Below, in pieces: positions 53,802-63,445 of a DNA stretch of 64,000 nt; within the stretch, counting starts at the first letter, position 1, and each line of letters opens with the position of its first letter. Below the pieces are notes generated by a model that saw only the letters and a program-made list of their open reading frames with translations, ran no database searches and was not told the DNA's origin. Both the position numbers and the translations under genes were made by a program. This stretch comes from Neptuniibacter victor (lineage in GTDB: Bacteria; Pseudomonadota; Gammaproteobacteria; Pseudomonadales; Balneatricaceae): positions 3,782,001 through 3,846,000 of the forward strand of contig AP025763.1 of assembly GCA_027943745.1 (NCBI GenBank), in the 5' to 3' direction.

Positions 53802-54512
53802 TTAAACACCTAGATAGGTATTAAGTAGCTCAGTTTTCGCTTTTAGTTCGTGTTTCAGTACTTCTTCAACAATGTGACCGTGTTCCATCACATAGTGACG
53901 ATCTGCAATCGGTGCAGCAAAACGGAAATTCTGCTCCACTAATAAAATAGTTAGCCCACGCTCTTTTAGTGTTACCAAAACTTCAGCCAATTTCTGTACG
54001 ATAACCGGCGCTAAACCTTCAGTAATTTCATCGAGTAACAACACATTAGCACCTGAACGCAGGATACGCGCCAACGCTAACATCTGTTGTTCACCACCAG
54101 ATAGACGTGTTCCTTGGCTTGTACGACGTTCATAAAGGTTGGGGAAGATCTCATAGATCTCTTCAACACTCATACCATCACTACGAACCGTAGGCGGAAG
54201 CATTAAATTTTCTTCAACATTTAAGCTTGCAAAGATGCCACGCTCTTCAGGGCAGAAGCCCATACCAAGATGTGCAATCTTATGCGCTGGCATATCAATC
54301 GTTTCACGGCCATTGATGTTAATACTACCGGTACGGCGCCCTACCATGTTCATAATTGAACGCAGTGTTGTAGAACGGCCTGAACCATTACGACCTAACA
54401 ATGTAACCAATTCACCCTGCATAACGTGCATATCGATGCCATGCAGAATGTGTGACTCTCCGTAAAAGGCATGCAGATCACTGATACGGATTTTTTCATT
54501 ACCTGAACTCAT
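53802..54512 (-). CDS. livF: Liv-type ABC transporter ATP-binding protein F (Arg in Walker A)
   Basis: This 236-residue ATPase has Q-loop region MGFCPEERGIFASL, ABC signature TRLSGGEQQMLALAR, Walker B VLLLDEITEGLAP and an H-switch-type VEQNFRFA. Its Walker A reads GRNGSGRST, so the usual catalytic Lys is Arg46, coded CGT; no single base change would give Lys. The start overlaps the stop of livG by four bases (ATGA), a coupled pair. The substitution recurs in some Liv-type subfamilies as far as I recall, so it may be natural; effect on ATP hydrolysis is unknown. Confidence 0.9.
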   Translation of the reverse strand: MSSGNEKIRISDLHAFYGESHILHGIDMHVMQGELVTLLGRNGSGRSTTLRSIMNMVGRRTGSININGRETIDMPAHKIAHLGMGFCPEERGIFASLNVEENLMLPPTVRSDGMSVEEIYEIFPNLYERRTSQGTRLSGGEQQMLALARILRSGANVLLLDEITEGLAPVIVQKLAEVLVTLKERGLTILLVEQNFRFAAPIADRHYVMEHGHIVEEVLKHELKAKTELLNTYLGV

Positions 54513-55318
54513 ACCGTCTCCTTCGCCTCTACTGCTTCAGATGCATCACCAGCATCATCGTTTTCATCTTCGGCCACACCAAGGTAAGCCTCTCGAACGC
54601 GAGGATCTGCAGATACTGTTGCGTAATCACCTTCCGTTAGGATAGCTCCACGCTGCAACACAGTAATTTTGTCTGCAAGTTTGGAAACAACATGTAAGTT
54701 ATGTTCAACCATCAAGATCGTGCGGTCTTGCGCAACACGCTTGATTAAATCAGCCACGACTTCAACATCTTCATGCCCCATGCCCTGAGTTGGCTCATCA
54801 AGCAACATCAGTTCTGGATCTAGTGCTAAAGTTGTCGCAATCTCTAATGCACGCTTACGACCATAAGGCTGGTCAACCGTTATAGAGTTAGCATGATCTT
54901 GAAGACCAACAGACTCTAATAACTCAAGCGCTCTCGCATCTAACTTATTAAGGATTTTGTCAGACTTCCAGAAGTGGAAACTATTCCCTTCCTTACGCTG
55001 CAATGCGATTCGCACATTTTCCAATACAGTCAAATGCGGAAAAACAGCAGAAATCTGAAAAGAACGAATGACACCTTTACGTGCGATCTCAGCAGAACGC
55101 ATCTGTGTAATGTCATCGCCATTAAAGAGAATTTGCCCCGTTGTAGGGATAAGAAACTTAGTCAGTAGATTAAAAACGGTGGTTTTGCCCGCGCCATTAG
55201 GACCTATAAGCGCGTGAATAGTGCCACGTTCAACATTTAAATTAACATTATCTACCGCTGTAAAACCTTTAAATTCTTTAACCAAATCAGTGGTTTGCAG
55301 AACGTAATCAACACTCAT
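54509..55318 (-). CDS. livG: Liv-type ABC transporter ATP-binding protein G
   Basis: This 269-residue ATPase has a normal Walker A (GPNGAGKTT), Q-loop RSFQISAVFPHLTVLENV, Walker B LMLLDEPTQGMGHED and H-loop MVEHNLHVV. The signature region reads VDQPYGRKRALEIA rather than LSxGQ, typical of a divergent LivG group. An acidic tail (AEDENDDAGDASEAVEAKE) extends beyond the fold. It is the first gene of the transporter run and is divergent from liuR, with 296 bases between. Confidence 0.9.
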   Translation of the reverse strand: MSVDYVLQTTDLVKEFKGFTAVDNVNLNVERGTIHALIGPNGAGKTTVFNLLTKFLIPTTGQILFNGDDITQMRSAEIARKGVIRSFQISAVFPHLTVLENVRIALQRKEGNSFHFWKSDKILNKLDARALELLESVGLQDHANSITVDQPYGRKRALEIATTLALDPELMLLDEPTQGMGHEDVEVVADLIKRVAQDRTILMVEHNLHVVSKLADKITVLQRGAILTEGDYATVSADPRVREAYLGVAEDENDDAGDASEAVEAKETV

Positions 55319-55614
55319 TTAAAATCTGAGCCTCGCCGTTTTTATTGTTATTTTACCAGGCCTACTGTCCTGGAAGATGGCTACTTACAACTTAGCCTTG
55401 AGACAAAATTAGCAATTTCCCCTACGGGAAGCCAAGTACAACTTTAGTAGTAAAAACCCTCTTCCCAGGGCCAATAGCACCAATAAACACTTAATTATCA
55501 ATAAGTTAATCGATTTTGAAAAAAAATAAAAAAATATAGGTTTTCCCTAATTGATCTTTACGTAAACGTAAACTTCTATTAATCTATCAACCTGAAATGC
55601 AATAGTGTGACGTA
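55319..55614. promoter_or_regulatory. Divergent livG/liuR control region
   Basis: This 296-base region contains a TTCCCCTACGGGAA palindrome (55417-55430) about 100 bases before livG, an exact TTTTCCCTAA (55541-55550), and the LiuR-type operator within the liuR promoter (55551-55581). Confidence 0.6.
55551..55581 (+). promoter_or_regulatory. MerR-type liu promoter with LiuR palindrome
   Basis: A -35-like TTGATC (55551-55556) and -10-like CTATTA (55576-55581) are spaced by 19 bases, as in MerR-controlled promoters. The spacer is filled by TTTACGTAAACGTAAA, a perfect palindrome of TTTACGT and ACGTAAA. The liuR ATG is 33 bases further. This agrees with my memory of the reported LiuR motif in gammaproteobacteria. 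Confidence 0.75.
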
Positions 55615-56019
55615 ATGAACATAAAAAGAACTTATTCAATAAGCGAACTCTCGAAAGAGTTCAACTTAACGACACGTAGCATTCGCTTTTATGAGGACCA
55701 GGAATTACTGGCCCCTTCTAGACGCGGACAAACCCGAGTCTATAGCAGCCAAGACCGAGTCAGACTTAAATTAATTTTACGCGGCAAACGTCTAGGTTTT
55801 TCTCTAGCAGAAACAAGAGAATTATTCTCTCTCTGGGACGAGACCATTACAGGCAGTGAAAAACAGTTAAATCTACTGCTTGAAAAGATTTCAGAAAAAA
55901 GAGCGGACCTTGAACAACAGATCAAGGATATCGCCATTCTTCAGGTTGAACTGAATAATGCCGAAGATCGCTGCAAAGAAACACTAAACGAACTACAACA
56001 AAAACAAGGGACCGAATAG
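55615..56019 (+). CDS. liuR: MerR-family regulator of leucine/isovalerate catabolism
   Basis: This 134-residue protein has an N-terminal MerR winged helix (YSISELSKEFNLTTRSIRFY, EDQELLAPSRRGQTRVYSSQ, RGKRLGFSLAETRELFSLWD) and a C-terminal coiled coil for dimerisation (about 80-130). It precedes liuABCDE in the same direction, 60 bases before liuA, as in known liu clusters, where LiuR acts as the pathway regulator. A TTTACGTAAACGTAAA palindrome sits in the promoter. There are no metal-binding cysteines in the usual positions. The ribosome site is weak. Confidence 0.93.
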   Translation: MNIKRTYSISELSKEFNLTTRSIRFYEDQELLAPSRRGQTRVYSSQDRVRLKLILRGKRLGFSLAETRELFSLWDETITGSEKQLNLLLEKISEKRADLEQQIKDIAILQVELNNAEDRCKETLNELQQKQGTE

Positions 56020-56079
56020 ACCTTTTCTATACCAGCAGTATAAAGAAAACGGTTAATCGGCGAGCAACGGGTAAAAAAT

Positions 56080-57246
56080 ATGATCTCACAATACTCTGGA
56101 CTGAACTTTGGATTGGGCGAAACAATGGACATGCTGCGCGAGCAGGTGAATAGTTTCGCAGCACAAGAAATTGCTCCTCGCGCAGAAGAGATTGATCAGA
56201 AAAATGAGTTCCCAAATGATCTATGGCGTAAGTTTGGTGACATGGGTCTGCTCGGCATAACCGTTAAAGAAGAGTACGGTGGTGTTGAAATGGGCTATTT
56301 AGCTCACATGATCGCTATGGAAGAGATTAGCCGTGCCTCTGCATCTGTTGGTCTATCTTATGGTGCCCACTCAAACCTTTGTGTTAACCAGATTCATCGT
56401 AACGGTACACACGAACAGAAACTTAAGTACCTGCCAAAGCTAATTAGTGGCGAGCATATCGGTGCACTAGCGATGTCTGAGCCAAATGCGGGCTCTGATG
56501 TTGTTTCAATGAAGCTACATGCACGTGACAATGGCGATCATTACCTATTGAACGGTAACAAGATGTGGATCACTAACGGTCCTGATGCCAACACATATGT
56601 GATCTACGCGAAAACTGATGTAAATGCGGGCCCTAAAGGTATCACTGCATTCATCGTTGAACGTGACTACCCTGGTTTCTCTCGTCACCAGAAACTAGAT
56701 AAATTGGGTATGCGTGGTTCCAATACCTGTGAGCTTGTATTTGAAGACTGCCCAGTACCAAAAGAAAACATCCTTGGCGAACTGAACGGCGGCGTACGTG
56801 TATTAATGAGCGGCCTTGATTACGAGCGCCTAGTTCTTGCTGGTGGTCCTCTCGGCATCATGGAAGCAGCAATGGACATTGCTGTGCCCTATATCCGCGA
56901 CCGTAGCCAGTTTGGTCAACCAATCGGTGAGTTTGAGCTTGTTCAAGGCAAGATCGCTGATATGTACACGCTGATGAACGCATCAAAATCTTACGCTTAC
57001 ATGGTTGCTCAAGCAGCAATGCGTGGCGAAACAAGCCGTAAGGACTGCGCAGCAGTCATTCTTTACACCGCTGAAACTGCAACCAAAATGGCACTAGATG
57101 CTATCCAATTGCTCGGTGGCAACGGCTATATCAATGAATTCCCAACAGGTCGTCTATTACGTGACGCCAAGCTTTATGAGATTGGCGCGGGCACCTCTGA
57201 GATTCGTCGTATGCTAATCGGCCGCGAGCTGTTCCTGAACAAATAG
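56080..57246 (+). CDS. liuA: Isovaleryl-CoA dehydrogenase
   Basis: This 388-residue acyl-CoA dehydrogenase has [32 protein letters not shown], and the isovaleryl-CoA dehydrogenase hallmark [15 protein letters not shown], where the catalytic Glu lies in the alternative position (ERLVL) instead of near the C-terminus; the C-terminal equivalent reads [14 protein letters not shown] without that Glu. It oxidises isovaleryl-CoA to 3-methylcrotonyl-CoA and passes electrons to ETF. Family and operon position agree. Confidence 0.96.
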   Translation: MISQYSGLNFGLGETMDMLREQVNSFAAQEIAPRAEEIDQKNEFPNDLWRKFGDMGLLGITVKEEYGGVEMGYLAHMIAMEEISRASASVGLSYGAHSNLCVNQIHRNGTHEQKLKYLPKLISGEHIGALAMSEPNAGSDVVSMKLHARDNGDHYLLNGNKMWITNGPDANTYVIYAKTDVNAGPKGITAFIVERDYPGFSRHQKLDKLGMRGSNTCELVFEDCPVPKENILGELNGGVRVLMSGLDYERLVLAGGPLGIMEAAMDIAVPYIRDRSQFGQPIGEFELVQGKIADMYTLMNASKSYAYMVAQAAMRGETSRKDCAAVILYTAETATKMALDAIQLLGGNGYINEFPTGRLLRDAKLYEIGAGTSEIRRMLIGRELFLNK

Positions 57247-57323
57247 AAAGCCGTCATTTGAGTGGGCGTTATGTCCACTCCTCTTTTCTATATTTTTTAG
57301 GTAACTGTTTTAAGGAGACCGGT

Positions 57324-58931
57324 ATGACCGTTCTGCAAAGTAAAATAAATCCAAGAGCAGAAGACTTCCGTAGTAATTACGATTCAATGGCTGAGGCCGT
57401 TAATGACCTACGTGACAAAGTTGGCACCATTGAGCAAGGCGGCGGCCCAAAATATCAGGAGCGCCACCTTTCACGTGGTAAGTTGCTTCCACGTGAACGC
57501 ATCAACGCATTGCTAGATGAAGGCGCGCCATTCATGGAGCTGTCTCAACTTGCTGCCTATAAAGTTTACGATGATGTTATCCCTGCAGCTGGCATTATTG
57601 CTGGTGTAGGCCGTGTGAGCGGCAAAGAGTGCATGATCATCGCTAATGATGCGACGGTTAAGGGCGGTACTTACTTCCCACTAACGGTTAAAAAGCATCT
57701 ACGTGCTCAAGAGATTGCTGAAGAAAATCACCTACCATGCATTTATTTAGTTGATTCTGGTGGTGCTAACTTACCTCAGCAAGACGATGTATTCCCTGAT
57801 CGTGACCACTTCGGCCGTATTTTCTATAATCAGGCTCGCATGTCCTCAAAAGGGATTCCACAGATTGCGGTCGTTATGGGACTATGTACTGCCGGTGGCG
57901 CTTACGTACCTGCAATGGCTGATGAATCGATCATCGTACGTAACCAAGGCACAATATTCCTTGCCGGCCCTCCTCTTGTTAAAGCGGCAACAGGCGAAGT
58001 CGTTAGTGCTGAAGATTTAGGTGGCGCAGATGTTCACTGTAAAGTATCAGGCGTTGCCGATCACTATGCAGAAAACGACGCTCACGCCCTTCAAATCGCT
58101 CGCACCTGTGTTTCCAACTTGAATCGCAAGAAAGATGTCGATCTAGACATTCGTGAGCCCAAAGCACCACTATACGATGCCGACGAAATTTATGGCGTTG
58201 TGGGTACCGACCTTAAGAAACCATTCGATGTTCGCGAAATCATCGCACGTATCGCTGATGGTTCTGAATTCGATGAATTCAAAAAAATGTACGGCACCAC
58301 GCTGGTAACAGGGTTTGCTCATATTCACGGTTATCCTGTCGGCATCATTGCTAACAACGGCATTCTGTTTAGCGACTCGGCTCAAAAAGGCGCGCATTTC
58401 ATCGAACTTTGCTGCCAACGTAAGATCCCTCTTCTTTTCCTTCAGAACATTACTGGCTTCATGGTAGGTCAGAAATCTGAGTCTGAAGGTATCGCTAAGC
58501 ATGGCGCTAAGCTTGTTACCGCTGTTGCTTGTGCAAATGTACCTAAACTAACCGTTCTTATTGGTGGATCTTTCGGTGCCGGTAACTACGGTATGTGTGG
58601 CCGCGCTTATAGCCCTAACTTCCTTTGGATGTGGCCAAACGCTCGTATCTCGGTCATGGGTGGCGAACAAGCGGCAGGCGTTCTAGCAACCGTTAAACGT
58701 GACAATATGGATCGCCAAGGCGAGGAATGGTCTGCGGAAGACGAAGCTACGTTTAAGCAACCGATTATCGACACTTATGAGCACCAAGGCCATCCGTACT
58801 ATGCCAGCGCGCGCCTATGGGATGATGGTGTAATCGATCCTGCTCAAACTCGTGACGTTATAGGCATGGGTCTATCAGCAGCACTTAATAAACCAATCGG
58901 CGACACCAAATTTGGTGTGTTCCGCATGTAA
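57324..58931 (+). CDS. liuB: Methylcrotonyl-CoA carboxylase, carboxyltransferase (beta) subunit
   Basis: ATG 57324 is chosen because TAAGGAG precedes it, giving 535 residues. The carboxyltransferase N- and C-domains are clear: [75 protein letters not shown] and [19 protein letters not shown]. It transfers carbon dioxide from carboxybiotin on LiuD to 3-methylcrotonyl-CoA, giving 3-methylglutaconyl-CoA. It lies 77 bases after liuA. Confidence 0.96.
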   Translation: MTVLQSKINPRAEDFRSNYDSMAEAVNDLRDKVGTIEQGGGPKYQERHLSRGKLLPRERINALLDEGAPFMELSQLAAYKVYDDVIPAAGIIAGVGRVSGKECMIIANDATVKGGTYFPLTVKKHLRAQEIAEENHLPCIYLVDSGGANLPQQDDVFPDRDHFGRIFYNQARMSSKGIPQIAVVMGLCTAGGAYVPAMADESIIVRNQGTIFLAGPPLVKAATGEVVSAEDLGGADVHCKVSGVADHYAENDAHALQIARTCVSNLNRKKDVDLDIREPKAPLYDADEIYGVVGTDLKKPFDVREIIARIADGSEFDEFKKMYGTTLVTGFAHIHGYPVGIIANNGILFSDSAQKGAHFIELCCQRKIPLLFLQNITGFMVGQKSESEGIAKHGAKLVTAVACANVPKLTVLIGGSFGAGNYGMCGRAYSPNFLWMWPNARISVMGGEQAAGVLATVKRDNMDRQGEEWSAEDEATFKQPIIDTYEHQGHPYYASARLWDDGVIDPAQTRDVIGMGLSAALNKPIGDTKFGVFRM

Positions 58932-58941
58932 GGAGGCTGTT

Positions 58942-59736
58942 ATGAGTAATAGCTTTGTATTGCTGGAAAAAGGCCATGATGGTGTCGCTCAATTAATCAT
59001 CAATCGCCCTGAAGTACATAATGCGTTTGATGATGATGTTATTGAACAGCTTATTAGCCAATTAGAAGCCTGCCATGCGGATCCCGAAGTACGTGTACTC
59101 GTACTTCGTTCAAATGGCAAAAACTTCTCCGCAGGTGCAGACCTTGCGTGGATGAAGCGTATGGCACAGAACAGCTACCAGGAAAACGTACAAGACGCTG
59201 GCCGTCTTGCGCGCTTGATGGAAGTTCTAAACGGTTTATCAAAACCAACCATTGGCTTAGTTCAAGGCGCAGCTTATGGCGGTGCAGTTGGTTTAGCGGC
59301 CTGCTGCGATATTGTTATCGCAGCTGAATCAAGCCAGTTCTGTTTGAGCGAAGTGAAAATTGGACTGATACCCGCAGTGATCAGCCCTTATGTGGTACGC
59401 GCTATTGGTGAACGCCAATCACGTCGCTATTTTGTAACAGCTGAAGTGTTTACGGCCCGTCAGGCTGAAACCTACGGCCTGGTACATGAAGTCGTAGCAA
59501 CACCAGAACTACTAGACGATGCATGCGCACGTATTGTTGAACAATTACGTCGTAACAGCCCACAGGCGATGCATGCGGCTAAAGAACTTATTTTTGCCGT
59601 TAGCAGTAAAGTGATCGATCAAGAAGTCATCGATGATACTGCTCGCCGCATTGCGGATATTCGTGTCAGCAATGAAGGGCAGGAAGGACTTGGTTCTTTC
59701 CTACAAAAGCGCAAGCCGAACTGGATTCAGGAGTAA
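58942..59736 (+). CDS. liuC: Methylglutaconyl-CoA hydratase
   Basis: ATG 58942 follows AAGGAGG ten bases after the liuB stop and gives a 264-residue crotonase. It has NGKNFSAGADLAWMKRMA, LVQGAAYGGAVGLAACCDIV and LSEVKIGLIPAVISPYVVRA, all close to LiuC/AtuE hydratases. It hydrates 3-methylglutaconyl-CoA to HMG-CoA. The first frame start at 58912 overlaps liuB and lacks a ribosome site. The gene ends six bases before liuD. Confidence 0.95.
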   Translation: MSNSFVLLEKGHDGVAQLIINRPEVHNAFDDDVIEQLISQLEACHADPEVRVLVLRSNGKNFSAGADLAWMKRMAQNSYQENVQDAGRLARLMEVLNGLSKPTIGLVQGAAYGGAVGLAACCDIVIAAESSQFCLSEVKIGLIPAVISPYVVRAIGERQSRRYFVTAEVFTARQAETYGLVHEVVATPELLDDACARIVEQLRRNSPQAMHAAKELIFAVSSKVIDQEVIDDTARRIADIRVSNEGQEGLGSFLQKRKPNWIQE

Positions 59737-59742
59737 AGCGGT

Positions 59743-61737
59743 ATGTTTAATAAAATTCTAATCGCGAACCGTGGCGAGATCGCCTGTCGCGTTATCCAGA
59801 CGGCACACCGTCTGGGTGTTAAGTGCGTTGCAGTATATTCAGAAGCTGACGCGAACTCACGTCATGTTGCAATGGCCGACGAAGCTTTTCTCCTTGGTCC
59901 AGCACCAAGCACAGAAAGCTACCTACGCGCTGATAAGATCATCGATATTTGTAAGCAGTCAGGTGCCCAAGCGGTTCACCCAGGCTACGGCTTCCTTTCT
60001 GAAAACACAGAATTTGCCGAAGCACTCGAAGCCAACGGTATTACATTCATTGGCCCACCATCCTCTGCTATTGCGGCGATGGGTTCTAAGTCTGCGGCTA
60101 AAGAGATTATGTCTCATGCCAGCGTGCCACTTGTTCCTGGTTATCACGGTGATGACCAAGACCCAGCACTGCTGAAAAAAGAGTCTGAGAAATGTGGTTT
60201 CCCACAACTACTAAAAGCCGTAGCCGGTGGCGGTGGTAAAGGGATGCGTGTTGTTGAGTCATTAGATGAGTTCGATGAAGCATTGGTATCTGCTTGCCGT
60301 GAAGCGCAAAACGCTTTTGGTAACCCGGATATGCTCATCGAGCGTTACCTAACGCAACCACGCCACGTTGAGATTCAAGTATTCTGCGACAAACATGGCA
60401 ATGGCATCTACTTAGCAGAGCGTGACTGTTCTGTTCAACGTCGCCACCAGAAAGTTATCGAAGAAGCGCCTGCTCCAGGCCTTTCAGATGAAACACGAAA
60501 AGCGATGGGTGAAGCAGCGGTGCGCGCTGCTCAAGCGATTGACTATGTGGGTGCAGGTACCGTTGAGTTCCTATATGACGTTGATGGTTCATTCTACTTC
60601 ATGGAGATGAATACTCGTCTACAAGTAGAGCATCCCGTTACAGAGATGATCACTGGGCAGGACCTTGTCGAGTGGCAGTTACGTATAGCAGCAGGCTCAG
60701 AACTTCCAATCAGCCAAGATCAATTAAAAGTTCGTGGTCATGCGCTAGAAGCACGTATCTATGCTGAAGATCCAGATAATGACTTCCTACCTGCGACAGG
60801 TAACCTGAAGTATCTACGTACACCTGAAGAAAATGCGCATGTTCGTGTTGATACGGGTGTTATTGAAGGTGACGAGGTCAGCGTTTTCTACGATCCAATG
60901 ATTGCAAAACTGATCGTTTGGGATGAAACACGTGAAGCAGCTATTAACCGCATGGTGCAAGCGCTTGAGGAATACCGAATTGCTGGCCTTAAAACCAACA
61001 CTCGCTTCCTTCGCCATCTAGCAGATGCTGCACCGTTCCGTGAGCAAGACCTAGATACTGGTTTCATTGAAAAGCACCGTGAACTTCTGTTCCCAGCAAG
61101 CCGTCTAGATCAGCAATTCTACCTTGCTATCGCTGCAGCCTTCTGTCTTGAAACAGCAAAAGTTGGCAGCACAATTAAAGGCGATCAATATTCTCCATTC
61201 TCTGCGCAGAATGGTTGGCGTTTAAACTCTGAATACTCTCGTCCAATGAAACTTATCTTAGACGAAGAACAGCACGAACTGAGTATTTTAGAGAAGCAGG
61301 GCGAATATGAGATAAGCGTTGATGAAGCAAGTTACCGCGTATCTGCTGAGCTTACTGACGATACGTTGAACGTGATTATCAATGGCCACCGCCTAACCGT
61401 TCACTGCTTCCAAGATGGTGACAACCTGACCGTCTTCCATGAAGGTGAGCAGTTCCATTGCCGTCAATATCGCGACACATTTACTGAATCTGAGCAAGCG
61501 GGTGACGCATCACTTGCAGCACCAATGAACGGCGCGATTGTTGCTGTTTTGGTAGAGAAAGGTCAGGAAGTGAAAGAGGGGCAAACCCTTGTTGTTATGG
61601 AAGCGATGAAGATGGAGCACAGCATTTCGGCACCCCACGACGGCATCGTCGGCGAGATATTCTTCGCTGAAGGTGATCTTGTCGATGAAGGTTCTGAATT
61701 GATCGCGGTTGAAACAACAGATGAGGAGGCGGCGTAA
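59743..61737 (+). CDS. liuD: Methylcrotonyl-CoA carboxylase, biotin-containing (alpha) subunit
   Basis: This 664-residue protein has a biotin carboxylase N-terminal half ([39 protein letters not shown] for [40 protein letters not shown]) and a C-terminal biotinyl domain with biotin-accepting Lys623 in [11 protein letters not shown]. It carboxylates its biotin with ATP and bicarbonate for LiuB. AGGAG precedes ATG 59743. Its stop overlaps the liuE start by one base. Confidence 0.96.
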   Translation: MFNKILIANRGEIACRVIQTAHRLGVKCVAVYSEADANSRHVAMADEAFLLGPAPSTESYLRADKIIDICKQSGAQAVHPGYGFLSENTEFAEALEANGITFIGPPSSAIAAMGSKSAAKEIMSHASVPLVPGYHGDDQDPALLKKESEKCGFPQLLKAVAGGGGKGMRVVESLDEFDEALVSACREAQNAFGNPDMLIERYLTQPRHVEIQVFCDKHGNGIYLAERDCSVQRRHQKVIEEAPAPGLSDETRKAMGEAAVRAAQAIDYVGAGTVEFLYDVDGSFYFMEMNTRLQVEHPVTEMITGQDLVEWQLRIAAGSELPISQDQLKVRGHALEARIYAEDPDNDFLPATGNLKYLRTPEENAHVRVDTGVIEGDEVSVFYDPMIAKLIVWDETREAAINRMVQALEEYRIAGLKTNTRFLRHLADAAPFREQDLDTGFIEKHRELLFPASRLDQQFYLAIAAAFCLETAKVGSTIKGDQYSPFSAQNGWRLNSEYSRPMKLILDEEQHELSILEKQGEYEISVDEASYRVSAELTDDTLNVIINGHRLTVHCFQDGDNLTVFHEGEQFHCRQYRDTFTESEQAGDASLAAPMNGAIVAVLVEKGQEVKEGQTLVVMEAMKMEHSISAPHDGIVGEIFFAEGDLVDEGSELIAVETTDEEAA

Positions 61738-62642
61738 TGGCTTTGCCAACTAACGTCCGCATCGTGGAGGTCGGCCCTAGGGACGGTCTCCAAAATGAAC
61801 CTGGCGATATTATCTCTACCGCAGTAAAGGTTGAGCTAATTGATCGCTTAGTTGATGCTGGACTCAGTTATGTCGAATCTGCAAGCTTCGTCTCACCCAA
61901 ATGGGTACCGCAAATGGGCGATGCTAGCGCAGTAATGGCTGGCATCAACCGTAAGCCAGATGTTGTTTACGCTGCGCTGACGCCCAACATGAAAGGGCTA
62001 GAAGGTGCAATTGCTGCTAATGCAGATGAAGTTGCTGTTTTCAGTGCATCCTCAGAAGCATTTACGCAAAAGAACATCAACTGTTCAATCAAGGAAAGCC
62101 TAGAGCGCTTTGTACCGATAATTGAGGCCGCTAAGGCTGAGAATATTCGGGTACGTGGCTATGTGTCTACGGTAATGGGTTGCCCATATCAAGGCGATAT
62201 GGACCCCGCACAAGTTGCCGCCGTTAGTCGCGAAATGCTCGACATGGGCTGTTATGAAATTTCTCTCGGCGATACCATCGGCGTTGGTACTCCGCTAAAA
62301 GCAAAGAAGATGCTCGAAGCGGTTGCTCGTGAAATACCCGTCGAAAAACTAGCCGCTCACTTCCACGACACTTATGGGCAAGCACTTGCAAACCTATATG
62401 CCGTTGTTGAAGAAGGCGTAGCAGTCATAGACACCTCTGTCGCTGGCTTAGGCGGATGCCCCTATGCAAAAGGTGCATCGGGTAATGTCGCAACAGAAGA
62501 TGTGTTATATATGCTGAACGGTCTTGGTATTAAAACTGGTATAGATCTAGATAAGCTCGTTGCCACTAGTCACTGGATTACAGGGCAACTTGGGCGTAAT
62601 AACGGCTCAAAAGTAGCCTTAGCCATTGGCTGCGAAGCTTAA
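61737..62642 (+). CDS. liuE: Hydroxymethylglutaryl-CoA lyase
   Basis: This 301-residue TIM-barrel enzyme of the HMGL family has [16 protein letters not shown] (catalytic Arg, metal Asp), [34 protein letters not shown] (metal His pair) and the mobile-loop signature [21 protein letters not shown] with the conserved Cys. It cleaves HMG-CoA into acetoacetate and acetyl-CoA. GGAGG lies within the end of liuD and the start codon overlaps its stop (TAATG). It completes the leucine pathway. Confidence 0.97.
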   Translation: MALPTNVRIVEVGPRDGLQNEPGDIISTAVKVELIDRLVDAGLSYVESASFVSPKWVPQMGDASAVMAGINRKPDVVYAALTPNMKGLEGAIAANADEVAVFSASSEAFTQKNINCSIKESLERFVPIIEAAKAENIRVRGYVSTVMGCPYQGDMDPAQVAAVSREMLDMGCYEISLGDTIGVGTPLKAKKMLEAVAREIPVEKLAAHFHDTYGQALANLYAVVEEGVAVIDTSVAGLGGCPYAKGASGNVATEDVLYMLNGLGIKTGIDLDKLVATSHWITGQLGRNNGSKVALAIGCEA

Positions 62643-62659
62643 CTAGCTGATGCAACAAT

Positions 62660-62681
62660 CAGCGCTCTTTAGGGAGCGCTG
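62660..62681 (+). repeat. Hairpin after liuE
   Basis: CAGCGCTC and GAGCGCTG form a perfect eight-base stem with a six-base loop, 17 bases after the liuE stop. No T run follows, so it may reduce rather than end transcription into the AhpD-like gene. Confidence 0.65.
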
Positions 62682-62719
62682 CCTCGATGCAACAAAAACA
62701 AGAAACCGAGGTTTAATGG

Positions 62720-63301
62720 ATGAAGTCACAACCTGATCATATAACGGCACTAGATCTTCCGATTCCGGAGCGAGATCAATTGCCAGAAGGGTTCCAAAAG
62801 TATTTCGATGTGTGCGATGAGAAACTTGGTATGGTGCCGAATGTACTCCAAGCCTATAGCCACAACGATAAACAGCTCGATGTATTTTCGCGAATCTATA
62901 ACGAACTGATGTTTGGCGAAAGCGGATTATCAGTATTAGAGAAAGAGATGATTGCTGTAGCCGTATCCTCCTCTAATGCATGTTATTACTGCCAGGTTGC
63001 TCATGGAGCCGCTGTACGCGAATATTCAGGAGAGCCCAAACTTGGCGAACTAATGGTGATGAATTACCGCGTAGCGGAGCTATCGGACCGCCATAGATCA
63101 ATGTTGGATTTCGCCGTTAAACTAACGGAAACGCCACACAATATTTTAGAAGCAGATAGACAGCAACTACGCGATGTAGGATTTAGTGACAGTGATATCT
63201 GGGATATCGCTAATATCACGGGTTTTTATAATATGACCAATCGTGTCGCTAGTGCCGTCGATATGCAACCAAATCCGGAGTACCACCAGCAGTCTCGGTG
63301 A
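62720..63301 (+). CDS. AhpD-like peroxidase-related protein
   Basis: This 193-residue protein has the AhpD/CMD fold with the redox motif NACYYCQVAHGA (Cys88, Cys91, His95) and is a paralogue of the protein at 19519-20103, aligned along its length (LEKEMIAVAVSSSNACYYCQ versus AEKEMIIVATSAANGCQYCV; DIxDISNITGFY-like endings). It lies 77 bases after liuE, so it could be part of the liu transcript. GAGG precedes the ATG. A link to leucine breakdown is not known to me; peroxide defence during flavoenzyme activity is one guess. Confidence 0.88.
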   Translation: MKSQPDHITALDLPIPERDQLPEGFQKYFDVCDEKLGMVPNVLQAYSHNDKQLDVFSRIYNELMFGESGLSVLEKEMIAVAVSSSNACYYCQVAHGAAVREYSGEPKLGELMVMNYRVAELSDRHRSMLDFAVKLTETPHNILEADRQQLRDVGFSDSDIWDIANITGFYNMTNRVASAVDMQPNPEYHQQSR

Positions 63302-63310
63302 TACACCTTC

Positions 63311-63338
63311 GTCCCGACTATCAGGAAATATTCGGGAC
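63311..63338 (+). repeat. Hairpin after the AhpD-like gene
   Basis: GTCCCGA and TCGGGAC form a perfect seven-base stem with a 14-base loop just past the stop; no T run follows. Confidence 0.5.
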
Positions 63339-63445
63339 TGGCCACTTCAGATTTGTAATGCAGTTCGGCTAATGCAAGCCAATCTACATCTCTGAAGATG
63401 ACTTAACCCTTTTGAATTATTAAAATAAGTATGGGGTCAACAACG

